Below are positions 51,546 through 60,649 of a stretch of 64,000 nucleotides of DNA, one piece after another. The stretch's first letter is position 1; every line of letters begins with the position of its first letter. The translations under genes were made by a program, and so were the position numbers. This DNA comes from Limnohabitans sp. 63ED37-2 (lineage in GTDB: Bacteria > Pseudomonadota > Gammaproteobacteria > Burkholderiales > Burkholderiaceae_C): NCBI RefSeq assembly GCF_001412535.1, contig NZ_CP011774.1:1669501-1733500 (forward strand). The letters are read 5' to 3'. The notes under the pieces were generated by a model. It was given only the letters and a program-made list of their open reading frames with translations, was not told the DNA's origin and ran no database searches.

Positions 51546-52790
51546 ATGTACAACCGAAACACACTCATCGAACAAACCGATCCCGAGCTGTTCGCCGCCA
51601 TCCAGGCCGAAAACGCCCGCCAAGAACACCACATCGAGCTGATTGCCAGCGAGAACTACGCCTCGCCCGCCGTCATGGCCGCACAAGGCAGCCAGCTCAC
51701 CAACAAATACGCCGAAGGCTACCCCGGCAAGCGTTACTACGGTGGCTGCGAGCATGTGGACGTGGCCGAGCAACTGGCCATTGACCGCATCAAACAAATC
51801 TTTGGCGCCGAAGCTGCCAATGTGCAGCCGCACTGCGGGGCATCGGCCAACGAAGCGGTCTTTTTGGCCTTCTTGAAGCCTGGTGACACCATCATGGGCA
51901 TGAGCCTGGCCGAAGGCGGCCACCTGACACACGGCATGCCGCTGAACATGTCCGGCAAGTGGTTCAACGTGGTGAGCTATGGCTTGGACGCCAACGAGGC
52001 GATCGATTACGAAGCCATGGAAGCCAAGGCCCGTGAAACCAAGCCCAAGCTGATCATTGCAGGCGCTTCGGCCTACTCACTGCACATCGACTTCGCCCGT
52101 TTTGCCAAAGTGGCCAAGGAAGTCGGCGCCATCTTTTTGGTGGACATGGCCCACTATGCGGGCCTGATTGCCGCAGGCGTCTACCCCAACCCTGTCCCGC
52201 ACGCCGATGTGGTCACCTCCACCACCCACAAGAGCTTGCGCGGCCCCCGCGGCGGCATCATCTTGATGAAGGCCGAGCACGAGAAAGCCATCAACAGCGC
52301 CATCTTCCCCGGCCTGCAAGGCGGCCCGCTGATGCATGTGATCGCGGCCAAAGCCGTGGCTTTCAAAGAAGCGCTGCAGCCCGAATTCAAGGCCTACCAA
52401 GCCCAAGTGATCAAGAACGCGCAGATCATTGCCAAAACCTTGACCGCTCGTGGCCTGCGCATTGTCAGCGGCGGCACCCAAAGCCACGTGATGTTGGTGG
52501 ACTTGCGTGCCAAGGGCATCACCGGCAAGGCAGCCGAAGCCGCGCTGGGTGCGGCCCACATGACGATCAACAAGAACGCGATCCCGAACGACCCTGAAAA
52601 GCCGTTCGTGACCAGCGGCGTGCGCATCGGCACCCCGGCCATGACCACCCGTGGTTTCAAGGACGAAGAAGCCCGCGCCACGGCCCACTTGATTGCCGAT
52701 GTGCTGGATAACCCGCTGGACGAGGCCAATTTGGCCGCTGTGCGCGCCAAGGTTCACGCCCTGACCAGCCGCTTCCCAGTCTACGGCTGA
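51546..52790 (+). CDS. glyA: serine hydroxymethyltransferase
   Basis: Converts serine and THF to glycine and 5,10-methylene-THF, the main source of one-carbon units. The 414-residue PLP enzyme has IASENYASPAVMAAQGSQLT, GKRYYGGCEHVD, the PLP lysine in VTSTTHKSLRGPRGG and the C-terminal TSGVRIGTPAMTTRGF. AAAGGA precedes the ATG. Placement behind a probable ZTP riboswitch links its expression to folate one-carbon status. nrdR follows 12 bases later, probably in the same transcript. Confidence 0.97.
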   Translation: MYNRNTLIEQTDPELFAAIQAENARQEHHIELIASENYASPAVMAAQGSQLTNKYAEGYPGKRYYGGCEHVDVAEQLAIDRIKQIFGAEAANVQPHCGASANEAVFLAFLKPGDTIMGMSLAEGGHLTHGMPLNMSGKWFNVVSYGLDANEAIDYEAMEAKARETKPKLIIAGASAYSLHIDFARFAKVAKEVGAIFLVDMAHYAGLIAAGVYPNPVPHADVVTSTTHKSLRGPRGGIILMKAEHEKAINSAIFPGLQGGPLMHVIAAKAVAFKEALQPEFKAYQAQVIKNAQIIAKTLTARGLRIVSGGTQSHVMLVDLRAKGITGKAAEAALGAAHMTINKNAIPNDPEKPFVTSGVRIGTPAMTTRGFKDEEARATAHLIADVLDNPLDEANLAAVRAKVHALTSRFPVYG

Positions 52791-52802
52791 TCGGCCCACG
52801 CG

Positions 52803-53252
52803 ATGAAATGCCCGTTTTGCAGCCACCTCGAGACCCAGGTCGTCGAGACCCGTTTGGCCGAGGATGGGGATTTCATCCGCAGGCGCCGTCAGTGCGGGGC
52901 CTGTGAAAAGCGCTTCACCACCTACGAAAAGCCGGAAGTCAACTTTCCGGCCATCGTCAAAAAAGATGGCCGCCGCATCGATTACCAACGCGACAAACTG
53001 CGCGGCAGTCTGAATCTGGCTTTGCGCAAGCGGCCCGTCAGCACCGAGCAGGTGGACAGCGCCATCGAACGCATCGAAGAAAACCTGTTGAACCTGGGCA
53101 TCCGTGAGGTGGCCTCACACCGCATTGGCGAGCTGGTCATGCGCGAGCTGAAAAAGCTCGACAAAGTGGCCTATGTGCGTTTTGCCAGTGTGTACCGCAA
53201 CTTTGAAGACATCGACGCTTTCAAGACGTTGGTTGACGAAGTGCAGCGTTAA
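52803..53252 (+). CDS. nrdR: transcriptional repressor NrdR
   Basis: Represses ribonucleotide reductase genes in response to ATP/dATP. The 149-residue protein has an N-terminal zinc ribbon (KCPFCSH, then RRRQCGACEKRFTTYE) and an ATP-cone (about 49-139, KKDGRRIDYQRDKL to RFASVYRNFEDID). Sequence length and layout are exactly those of the family. It lies directly after glyA, as in many proteobacteria. Confidence 0.96.
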   Translation: MKCPFCSHLETQVVETRLAEDGDFIRRRRQCGACEKRFTTYEKPEVNFPAIVKKDGRRIDYQRDKLRGSLNLALRKRPVSTEQVDSAIERIEENLLNLGIREVASHRIGELVMRELKKLDKVAYVRFASVYRNFEDIDAFKTLVDEVQR

Positions 53253-53263
53253 AAAACTGCACT

Positions 53264-53815
53264 TCAGCAATTCGCACTGTCCTGGTGCTCGGCTTTCTCC
53301 AACCGGGGTTTGCCCACCGCATTGATCACCACCCGCCAGACATGGGTTTGCCCGGCCCCACACAGGGTCAAGGTCCCCGCTTGGAAGGCACCCGAGGTGC
53401 TTTGGCTGCGGCCTTGCGGTCCGTAAGAGATGTAGCGGTCCACCATGGCATTGCCTTGCAATGTTAAAAATCCTGGCAAGGCTTGGTGCAGTTGCAGCAC
53501 GGCCTCAGTCGCCTCGCGGCGGCCGTTGTCGTTGCCGTCGACAAACACCACCCAGCCTTGCGCCCAAGTGCCCGCCGAGGCGCAGCCCAGCCCTGCACCG
53601 TCGGATGACTCACGCACACACAAGGTCACGCGCTGCTGGCGCCGCAAGGCTTCTGAACGCGCCAACAGCAAGCTCGCTTGCAATTGCTCGGCTTGGCTTT
53701 GCATCTGGTGCTTTTGGCGCAGACCGATGAGACTGGGAGCCGCCAAAGACAGCAGCACCGCCAGCAGCGCCAACACCACCAGCACTTCAAGCAGCGTGAA
53801 ACCCCGGTTGCGCAT
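53264..53815 (-). CDS. GspH/FimT-family pseudopilin
   Basis: A minor pilin of type IV pili or a related type II system. From ATG 53815 the 183-residue protein starts RNRGFTLLEVLVVLALLAVL: prepilin cleavage after Gly, Phe at +1 and Glu at +5, then the N-terminal helix. The GspH/FimT-type C-terminal domain has QGWVVFVDGNDNG and conserved cysteines (LCVRES and LCGAG). It is transcribed away from the four rightward pilin genes, with a 121-base shared region. Confidence 0.87.
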   Translation of the reverse strand: MRNRGFTLLEVLVVLALLAVLLSLAAPSLIGLRQKHQMQSQAEQLQASLLLARSEALRRQQRVTLCVRESSDGAGLGCASAGTWAQGWVVFVDGNDNGRREATEAVLQLHQALPGFLTLQGNAMVDRYISYGPQGRSQSTSGAFQAGTLTLCGAGQTHVWRVVINAVGKPRLEKAEHQDSANC

Positions 53816-53936
53816 CGCCTGCCCTCCCCCATGGTTTTTTGACAAACGCCCCATTACCGACTGGTATGGCGGCATATTGATCCGCTATACAAGTCATTAT
53901 TAAGTATTCACAATGGCATGCCAAAAGGAGCGTGGC

Positions 53937-54398
53937 ATGAGGTTCCCCAAAGTCAAGGCTGTCGCGTCTGCACCAATTGCACAAACCGGTTTGACGCTGA
54001 GCGAGTTGCTGGTCAGCCTGGCCTTGATGGCCGTCCTAGCGGCTGTGGCCTTGCCCGCGTTTCAGACGCAGCAGCGACAAGCCCGCCGCAGCGATGCCCA
54101 AAGCGCATTGCAGCAACTGCAACTGTCCCAAGCCCGTTGGCGCGGCACCCAGAGCAGCCATGCCTCCGATTTGGCCAGCCTGGGCTGGGTCGGCGACCTG
54201 TCCCCGGGTGGTCATTACCGCCTGACGATCGAAGACGCCAGCAGCGAGGGCTACAGCCTGATCGCCACGCCGATCGGCACACAAGCGCGGGACAGCGCCT
54301 GCACCCCCATGCGCCTGAAATTGCGGCACATGGCCACAGTGGAGCTCAGCAGCGGGGCCGATCTGGTGGGTGATCCAGCTCGCTGCTGGCGGCAATGA
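53937..54398 (+). CDS. PilE-like type IV minor pilin
   Basis: A 153-residue prepilin. Cleavage motif TG-LTLSELL (Leu at +1, Glu at +5) begins the hydrophobic helix LLVSLALMAVLAAVALPAF. The body has LGW and a late Cys pair (DSACTPM and ARCWRQ), a possible disulfide loop as in PilE/ComP-type proteins. ATG 53937 has AAGGAG upstream. First of four same-strand pilin genes; the next starts 22 bases later. Confidence 0.85.
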   Translation: MRFPKVKAVASAPIAQTGLTLSELLVSLALMAVLAAVALPAFQTQQRQARRSDAQSALQQLQLSQARWRGTQSSHASDLASLGWVGDLSPGGHYRLTIEDASSEGYSLIATPIGTQARDSACTPMRLKLRHMATVELSSGADLVGDPARCWRQ

Positions 54399-54420
54399 AT
54401 CAGGCAAGCCCGGGCTCCGC

Positions 54421-55086
54421 ATGAGAAACATGAAACGCGCCATGCAGCTGCAACCCGCTCGACCCAAGAAACAAGGGGGAGAGACGCTGGTGGGCATGTT
54501 GGTGGGTTTGGGAGTCGGCATGGTGGTGCTGGCCGCAGGCAGCCAGATGTTGGCGCAGCACCTGCGGGGGCATCGCCTGGCTTTGCAAGACAGCCATGTC
54601 CACCATGACCTGCGCTCAGCGCTGGACACCATCGAGCGGGAGTTGCGCCAGGCGCAGTCGCTCGGACAAGCCTGGCGAGGGCGTGTCTCAGCCCAATGTG
54701 CAGACGCTTTTTGTACAGGCGAAGCCGACTTGTTGGTGTTGGGCCAGCGCATCAGCTTCGGGCTAGACCGCAACCAAAGTGGTCTGCTGGACAACAACGA
54801 GTGTTCGGGCTTCCGTCTCAAGGACCATGAGCTGCAAATCCGCACGGCCTGCACACCCGAGGTCTGGACCGATTTGACCGATGCAGGCAGCCTGAAAATG
54901 ACGGGCCTGCAGTGGCAAGTGCAATGCGAAAAACGAGGGCGCTGGGTGGCGCGTTGGGTCACCGTGCAGTTGAGTGCGCAGTGGCCCCGAGATACCACAC
55001 GGGCCCTGAGCCTGTCGCGGACCGTATCGCTGCGCAACGATGTTCCCGCCTCGCCTTGGCCTGCCGTTTGTGGAGCCGCACCGTGA
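54421..55086 (+). CDS. PilW-like type IV pilus assembly protein with altered prepilin motif
   Basis: A 221-residue protein with the PilW layout: short basic leader, hydrophobic helix (LVGMLVGLGVGMVVLAAGSQML), then a domain with SFGLDRNQSGLLDNNEC. The usual motif would read GG-FTLVE; here it is GG-ETLVG, so Glu is at +1 and Gly at +5. Processing and assembly may therefore differ. ATG 54421 chosen, with no strong ribosome site. Its stop overlaps a GTG start of the next gene. Confidence 0.75.
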   Translation: MRNMKRAMQLQPARPKKQGGETLVGMLVGLGVGMVVLAAGSQMLAQHLRGHRLALQDSHVHHDLRSALDTIERELRQAQSLGQAWRGRVSAQCADAFCTGEADLLVLGQRISFGLDRNQSGLLDNNECSGFRLKDHELQIRTACTPEVWTDLTDAGSLKMTGLQWQVQCEKRGRWVARWVTVQLSAQWPRDTTRALSLSRTVSLRNDVPASPWPAVCGAAP

Positions 55087-56198
55087 CCCGGCTATGGGCT
55101 CTGGGCCTGACCGGCAGACCCTCTTGGGCGCACCCAAGACAAGGCGGCGCCATCAGCCTGCTGGTGGCGATCGGCCTGGTGCTGCTGGCCAGTCTGGCCA
55201 GTTTTTACAGCGCCCGCAGCGTGCTGGTGGACCGACTGGCCAGCCAAAACCAAAGCCAGTCTGCGCAGGCGCGCTTGGCCGCCGAAGCAGCCTTGGCCTG
55301 GGGGCGTGCCGAGTTGCAGCGACAACACGTCAGCAGCCCTTCGCCAGCCGTCTGGAGCCCTGGCACAGCCACCGCGCCCTGCCCCAGCGGCTACAGCACG
55401 GCGCGCTGGCAGTGCGTGGCCCTACAACCGCCCGCGCACACAGGTGTGCCCGAAGTTGTGGCGCAGGTGCTGGCCGTGCGCGACCTCATCAGCGCACCCC
55501 ATGTGGCCCTGCTGCTGGCCAGCGCCAGCCTCAAAGATGGCACCAGCCGCGCCCAAGTCCAGGCCCAAGTGTTTGTTCCCACTTTGGCGCCCGCCCCGCA
55601 CCCGCCCAACCCCGCAGCGGTGGTGCTCAATGGCTGCGCCTCGGCCGCCGACCCCGCGGCCAGCATCGGGAACACCCCCACCGCAACCCGTGGTTGCCCA
55701 GGCGGTCTCAACAGCGCTTGCACAGCATCGGCCTGGGCCAGCGTGCTGGGTGATACCACCCCCGAACAAATCCGTGCCTGGTCTGCAGCGCAGGAACGCA
55801 ACGGCCTGAGCGCCCTGAGCCAACCCGCACGCAGCGTTTATTGGGTGGACAGCCCCTCCACCTGGACCCTAAGTGTGGGCACCCCTGAAGCCCCGGTGCT
55901 CTTGGTGTTTTCGGGCCAAGCCTGCAGCCAGCGCTGCCCGGACATGGCGGTTGGGGTGCGTGTGGTGGGTACCGTGGTCCTTCAAACCCAATGCCAAGAC
56001 GACATGGCCCGGGGCTGGTTCGCTGGTCACATCGTGGGGCAACTGGTGGTGGAATCGGGCTTGCCCGATTTGCACAGCGGCAGCCGGATCGAGGCCAGCG
56101 CGCTGGCATCAGCCCCTTACCGACTGCCCTGGCCTGCGGGCATGGACACGCGCCAAGTGCAACGCGTGACGGGCAGCTGGCGGGAAGGCGTTCCATGA
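55083..56198 (+). CDS. PilX-like pilus tip/minor pilin protein
   Basis: A 371-residue protein beginning at GTG 55083, which overlaps the PilW-like stop (GTGA). A basic leader (HPRQGG) is followed by AISLLVAIGLVLLASLASFYSAR, a pilin-type helix without Glu at +5, as in PilX/GspK-like tip proteins. The long Cys-containing body (eight or more Cys) shows no further motif I know. Encoded between PilW- and PilV-like genes, the usual place for pilX; it is longer than typical PilX. Confidence 0.72.
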   Translation: MTRLWALGLTGRPSWAHPRQGGAISLLVAIGLVLLASLASFYSARSVLVDRLASQNQSQSAQARLAAEAALAWGRAELQRQHVSSPSPAVWSPGTATAPCPSGYSTARWQCVALQPPAHTGVPEVVAQVLAVRDLISAPHVALLLASASLKDGTSRAQVQAQVFVPTLAPAPHPPNPAAVVLNGCASAADPAASIGNTPTATRGCPGGLNSACTASAWASVLGDTTPEQIRAWSAAQERNGLSALSQPARSVYWVDSPSTWTLSVGTPEAPVLLVFSGQACSQRCPDMAVGVRVVGTVVLQTQCQDDMARGWFAGHIVGQLVVESGLPDLHSGSRIEASALASAPYRLPWPAGMDTRQVQRVTGSWREGVP

Positions 56199-56695
56199 CA
56201 TCGCCAAGCTGCCAAGTCCCGCCCTCAGCCAGGCATGCCCACACCACGTCAAGAGACTCGTCACGGGGCATGGCGCTCATCGAGGCGCTCGTGGCCTCGG
56301 CGGTGCTGGGCATCGGGCTGCTCGCCGCCACGCGCATGACCTTGTACACCCTGAACACCGCCAGCGACACCCGACAGCACACCGTGGCCCTGACCTTGGC
56401 CCTGGACGCCATGGACTGCCACCAGTCGGGCCGCACAGGCTGCCCCCTGCAGACTTCCGCCACGGTGCAAGGCACCACCTACAGCCTGCAAAGCCAAGTG
56501 CAAACGCGCCCCGGCCTGGCCTTGGAGGACCTGCAAGTGCGTGTGCAGTGGCCCGCCGTGGGGCCCGCTTGGGGTGCAGTGGGCGGTGGCTTGGGTGCAG
56601 GCTCGCCCGGGCAGGCACAGGCTCACATGGGCGAACTCGTGCTGCACAGCAGCCGCGATGCCGTGCCTGCGTGGCTTGGCGTATCCTTGCCATGA
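56195..56695 (+). CDS. PilV-like type IV minor pilin
   Basis: A 166-residue prepilin. Cleavage motif SRG-MALIEALVASAVLGIGLLA (Glu at +5) is typical of PilV. The body has the paired Cys in MDCHQSGRTGCPLQ and a Gly/Ala-rich end. The ATG overlaps the PilX-like stop (ATGA), and the gene ends the pilin cluster, 22 bases before ribD. No pilY1 gene follows, which is unusual for a full pilVWXY1E set. Confidence 0.8.
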   Translation: MTSPSCQVPPSARHAHTTSRDSSRGMALIEALVASAVLGIGLLAATRMTLYTLNTASDTRQHTVALTLALDAMDCHQSGRTGCPLQTSATVQGTTYSLQSQVQTRPGLALEDLQVRVQWPAVGPAWGAVGGGLGAGSPGQAQAHMGELVLHSSRDAVPAWLGVSLP

Positions 56696-56717
56696 TTTGC
56701 TGCACCCGACTTTCGCT

Positions 56718-57884
56718 GTGACTCCTCCGAACCCGACACCCCAAGCCACCCCGCACGCGGACCCAGCCAAGAGCTTGGCACTGAGCCTGGCCCGCCAGGC
56801 CCTGTGGCTCACCTCACCCAACCCGCGGGTGGGCTGCGTCATCACCGCCGCCGATGGCACCGTGCTCGGCCAAGGCCACACCCAGCGTGCAGGCGGCCCC
56901 CACGCCGAAATCATGGCTCTACGCGACGCAGCCGAGCGTGGGCACAGCGTGCAAGGCGCTACAGCCTGGGTGACGCTGGAGCCCTGCGCCCACCAAGGCC
57001 GCACCGGGCCTTGCTGCGACGCGCTGGCCGCTGCGGGCATTGGCCGCGTCGTGGCGGCCCTGACCGACCCGAACCCCCAAGTGGCGGGACAAGGCATGGC
57101 GCGGCTGGCAGCGGCTGGCGTGCGGACCGAAACCCTGAACCCGCAGGACGAGATGGCCCAACAGGCCCGTGAGTTGAACATCGGCTTTTTCAGCCGCATG
57201 GAGCGGGGCCTGCCCTGGGTGCGCATGAAAGTGGCGGCCTCGCTGGACGGCCAAACCGCCTTGCTAAACGGCCAAAGCCAGTGGATCACCGGGCCCGAGG
57301 CCCGTGCCGATGGGCATGCTTGGCGCGCCCGCGCCTGCGCCATCCTGACCGGCATCGGCACCGTGCTTGAAGACGATCCACAACTGAATGTGCGCGGCCT
57401 GAACGTGCCCCGCCAACCGCACCTGGTGGTGTTGGACAGCCGCCTTGAGTTGCCCCTGAACGCCCAACTGCTGAACACACAAGGCACAGGCGATCAGGCC
57501 CGGCAAATTTGGGTTTACACGGCGGTCGACCCTGCCAATGCAGAACAAGCCGAAAAACGCAGTGCCCTGAGCGCGCGCGGCGTCACCGTGATCGACATGC
57601 CCGGCCCCGGCGGCAAGGTGGATCTGGCCGCCATGCTGCGCGACCTGGCCCGACGCGAGATCAACGAACTGCATGTCGAAGCCGGACACAAGCTCAACGG
57701 CTCCTTCATCCGCGAAGGCTTGGTGGACGAGTATTTGATCTACCTGGCCCCCCAACTGCTGGGGCCTGGCCAAGGCATGGCCAATTTGCCAGCGCTGACA
57801 GCGCTCGGTGATGCGGTCCAGCTGGGCTTTCATGCGGTGGAGCGCATCGGCCCGGATCTGCGCCTGCTGCTGCGCCGAGCCTGA
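56718..57884 (+). CDS. ribD: bifunctional riboflavin biosynthesis protein RibD
   Basis: Deaminates then reduces the pyrimidine intermediate of riboflavin synthesis. The 388-residue protein has an N-terminal zinc deaminase (GGPHAEIMAL and EPCAHQGRTGPCCDAL supply the zinc ligands and catalytic Glu) and a C-terminal reductase (VRMKVAASLDGQTAL, GIGTVLEDDPQLNVR, ELHVEAGHKLNGSF). The start is a GTG at 56718; no in-frame ATG is suitably placed. It directly follows the pilin cluster. Confidence 0.95.
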   Translation: MTPPNPTPQATPHADPAKSLALSLARQALWLTSPNPRVGCVITAADGTVLGQGHTQRAGGPHAEIMALRDAAERGHSVQGATAWVTLEPCAHQGRTGPCCDALAAAGIGRVVAALTDPNPQVAGQGMARLAAAGVRTETLNPQDEMAQQARELNIGFFSRMERGLPWVRMKVAASLDGQTALLNGQSQWITGPEARADGHAWRARACAILTGIGTVLEDDPQLNVRGLNVPRQPHLVVLDSRLELPLNAQLLNTQGTGDQARQIWVYTAVDPANAEQAEKRSALSARGVTVIDMPGPGGKVDLAAMLRDLARREINELHVEAGHKLNGSFIREGLVDEYLIYLAPQLLGPGQGMANLPALTALGDAVQLGFHAVERIGPDLRLLLRRA

Positions 57885-57901
57885 AGCTGCCGAACTCTGG
57901 G

Positions 57902-58573
57902 TCAGAACACCAGTGTCTTCACCCCATCAGAGGTCCCCAGCAAACACACCTGGGCTTTTTGCAGGGCAAAAACGCCCACCGTGACCACACCGGGCCACTG
58001 GCTCACGGTGTTCTCAAAAGCCACCGGGTCGGTGATCTTCAAGCCCTTCACATCCACAATGTGCTGGCCGTTGTCGGTGACCAGCGGCTGACCGTCTTTG
58101 AGGCGAACCACCGCACTGCCGCCCATGGCCGCAAACTGGCGCATCACGCGGGCGGTGGCCATGGGGATGACCTCCAGGGGCAAAGGGAAAGCGCCAAGCG
58201 CATCCACCAACTTGCTCTCGTCGGCAATGCAAACAAACTGCTTGGACTGGGCTGCTACGATTTTTTCGCGGGTGAGTGCCGCACCGCCGCCCTTGACCAT
58301 GTGGCCCTGATGGTCGATCTCGTCCGCGCCGTCGATGTAAACCGACAGGCTCTCGACCTCGTTGCAGTCAAACACCGGGATGCCCAGTGCCTTCAGGCGC
58401 ACGGTGGAGGCTTCGGAGCTGGAGACTGCGCCCTTGATTTGGTCCTTCATGATGGCCAGCGCGTCGATGAATTTGTTCACCGTGGAGCCGGTGCCCACGC
58501 CAACGATCTCGCCGGGAACAACGTATTTCAGGGCGGCTTGGCCCACCAGGGCTTTGAGTTCGTCTTGGGTCAT
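57902..58573 (-). CDS. rpiA: ribose-5-phosphate isomerase A
   Basis: Interconverts ribose 5-phosphate and ribulose 5-phosphate. The 223-residue protein has VGVGTGSTVNKFIDAL (phosphate loop), VSSSEAST, YIDGADEID and VKGGGAALTREKIVA with the catalytic Asp and Glu, and the usual length. It lies 17 bases from the convergent ribD stop and is divergent from pyrD. Confidence 0.96.
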   Translation of the reverse strand: MTQDELKALVGQAALKYVVPGEIVGVGTGSTVNKFIDALAIMKDQIKGAVSSSEASTVRLKALGIPVFDCNEVESLSVYIDGADEIDHQGHMVKGGGAALTREKIVAAQSKQFVCIADESKLVDALGAFPLPLEVIPMATARVMRQFAAMGGSAVVRLKDGQPLVTDNGQHIVDVKGLKITDPVAFENTVSQWPGVVTVGVFALQKAQVCLLGTSDGVKTLVF

Positions 58574-58667
58574 GGAAGGGGCTCAGTTGAAAAGATAAAA
58601 GGACGGGCCGGGGTTTGCGACAATCAGAGGAAATGTTGTCAACGCCTTTGCTGCCCGGAATTATCCA

Positions 58668-59711
58668 ATGTCCCTGATCCCCTACGCCCTCGCCCGCCCC
58701 TTTTTGTTCAAAATGGACCCCGAGGCGGCCCACGACCTGACCATCGAGGGCCTGGCCCGCACCCAAAACACCCCTCTCGACTGCGCTTACCGCCAGCCCT
58801 TTGTGGCACAACCCATCACCCTGGCGGGTCTGCATTTCCCCAACCGCGTCGGTATGGCTGCGGGCCTCGACAAAAACGCCCGCTGCATCGACGGCCTGGG
58901 TGCCATGGGTTTTGGTTTTGTCGAAGTCGGCACCGTCACGCCCAAGGCGCAGCCCGGCAACCCCAAACCGCGCATGTTCCGCCTGCCCGAAGCGCAAGCC
59001 CTGATCAACCGCCTGGGTTTTAACAACGACGGTCTGGACGCCTTCATCGCCAACGTCAAGCGCTCCAAGTTTCGCCAACAAGGCCGCCTGCTGGGCCTGA
59101 ACATCGGCAAGAACGCTGCCACCCCCATTGAAAACGCCACCGACGACTATTTGATCGCGCTGTCAGGTGTGTACCCACATGCCGACTATGTGACGGTGAA
59201 CATCTCCAGTCCCAACACCAAGAACCTGCGCGCCCTGCAAAGCGACGAAGCGCTCGACGGCCTGCTGGGCGCGCTGGTCGCACGGCGCGAAGAACTGGCT
59301 GCTGAACACGGCCGCCGCGTGCCCATGTTCCTCAAAATCGCGCCCGATCTGGACAAAACCCAAGTGGGCGTCATCGCCGCCACGCTGCAAAAACACGGCA
59401 TGGACGGCGTCATCGCCACCAACACCACGCTGGCGCGCGACGCGGTGAGCGGCTTGGCGCATGCCGAGGAAATGGGCGGCCTGTCGGGCGCGCCTGTGCT
59501 GGCCAGCAGCAACCGCGTGATTCAACAGCTGCGTGCTGCCCTGGGCAAAGATTTCCCGATCATCGGCGTGGGTGGCATCCTGAGCGGGCACGACGCGATT
59601 GCAAAAATAGAAGCCGGGGCGGACGTGGTGCAGATTTACACCGGCCTCATCTACAAAGGCCCCGAACTGGTCACCGAAGTGGCGAGTGCACTGCAGCAGA
59701 TGAAGCGCTGA
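58668..59711 (+). CDS. pyrD: dihydroorotate dehydrogenase (quinone, class 2)
   Basis: Oxidises dihydroorotate to orotate in pyrimidine synthesis, passing electrons to quinone. The 347-residue protein has an N-terminal membrane-associating part (ALARPFLFKMDPEAAHD), AAGLDKNARCIDGLGAMGFGFVE, the FMN loop GTVTPKAQPGNPKPRMFR, and the class 2 catalytic Ser in NISSPNTKNLR. The C-terminal IIGVGGILSGHDAIAKIEAGA binds FMN phosphate. Single gene. Confidence 0.97.
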   Translation: MSLIPYALARPFLFKMDPEAAHDLTIEGLARTQNTPLDCAYRQPFVAQPITLAGLHFPNRVGMAAGLDKNARCIDGLGAMGFGFVEVGTVTPKAQPGNPKPRMFRLPEAQALINRLGFNNDGLDAFIANVKRSKFRQQGRLLGLNIGKNAATPIENATDDYLIALSGVYPHADYVTVNISSPNTKNLRALQSDEALDGLLGALVARREELAAEHGRRVPMFLKIAPDLDKTQVGVIAATLQKHGMDGVIATNTTLARDAVSGLAHAEEMGGLSGAPVLASSNRVIQQLRAALGKDFPIIGVGGILSGHDAIAKIEAGADVVQIYTGLIYKGPELVTEVASALQQMKR

Positions 59712-59751
59712 AACAAGGAAACAGGGGTCAATCTGCATGGACCCCGTGTGC

Positions 59752-60570
59752 TCAGTCCTTGAAATAAACCAGCTGGTGTGTGCTCGCCAGCAACTGCCCT
59801 TCGGGGCTCCACAGCTCACCCGTTTGGTCAAAGTAGCCATGGCGGTAATTCAGTGCCTTGGCCACGCCCAGCAGATGGCGCGTGCCCACCTGCGCCAGCA
59901 AGGCGCTGTCTGCATGGAAATAGGTGGTGAGGGACACCGTGCCAATCAAGGCGCGACGACGGCGGCGGATGTAAATGCGCGGAAAAAAGCTGTCGCTGAT
60001 GGCCGCCAGCGAGGCGAAGTCCAAGGCCCGTTCGGGTTCGTCGCGCACCCATAGGGTGGAGCGCGAATGGGCTTGCTCTTGCTCATCAAAGGCTGCGGGG
60101 AAAGCGCCCTCAACAAAACGCATGTCGTAACGCTGCGGCCAGGCGGGCATGCCCCTGACAGGCATGCGGGGGACTGCCTCGGGTGCGGGAACGTTGCCGG
60201 GCATGACCGCCTCCACATCGGACCAAGTCTCGCGCCGCACCGCGAACACAGCCGTGGCGGTGGCCACCACGCCTTCGGCTTGGTGGGCCTCAATGATCCA
60301 GTGCTGGGTCGATCGGTTGGTGCGCACGGGCCGCGCCACAAAGCGGATGTCGCCATCGGCCACGGGGGCCGCAAAATTGACCGTGAGCGCCACGGGTTCG
60401 CCCAGGCGCTCGGGGTGCAGCATGGCCGACTGCAGCAACTGCGCAGAAGTGGTGCCGCCAAACGGCCCCACCATGTTGGCGTAGGCCGGGTGGGTGGCGC
60501 CTGTGAATTCGTGGGGGGCGTCCGCAAGTGCTGAGGCGCGCAGATCAATGGCTTCGTCGAATGGGTGCAT
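59752..60570 (-). CDS. acyl-CoA thioesterase-like double hotdog protein
   Basis: A 272-residue protein with two hotdog halves of the TesB-like family. The N-terminal half has FGGTTSAQLLQSAMLHPE and VNFAAPVADGDIRF. The C-terminal half has SLAAISDSFFPRIY (catalytic Asp region) and VSLTTYFHADSALLAQVG. The family hydrolyses acyl-CoA esters; the chain length preferred is unknown. Convergent with pyrD, with 40 bases between. Confidence 0.82.
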   Translation of the reverse strand: MHPFDEAIDLRASALADAPHEFTGATHPAYANMVGPFGGTTSAQLLQSAMLHPERLGEPVALTVNFAAPVADGDIRFVARPVRTNRSTQHWIIEAHQAEGVVATATAVFAVRRETWSDVEAVMPGNVPAPEAVPRMPVRGMPAWPQRYDMRFVEGAFPAAFDEQEQAHSRSTLWVRDEPERALDFASLAAISDSFFPRIYIRRRRRALIGTVSLTTYFHADSALLAQVGTRHLLGVAKALNYRHGYFDQTGELWSPEGQLLASTHQLVYFKD

Positions 60571-60649
60571 GCGAACGATGATAGATGCGCCTGATCGCCC
60601 TGCGCTGTCTCAAAAGCGATCAATTGCGGGCTAGATTCACTTGGGACAT

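Noticed and set aside
58619..58640. GACAA-N12-TTGTC inverted repeat upstream of pyrD
   Set aside because: Five-base arms are short enough to arise by chance and no promoter alignment supports an operator.
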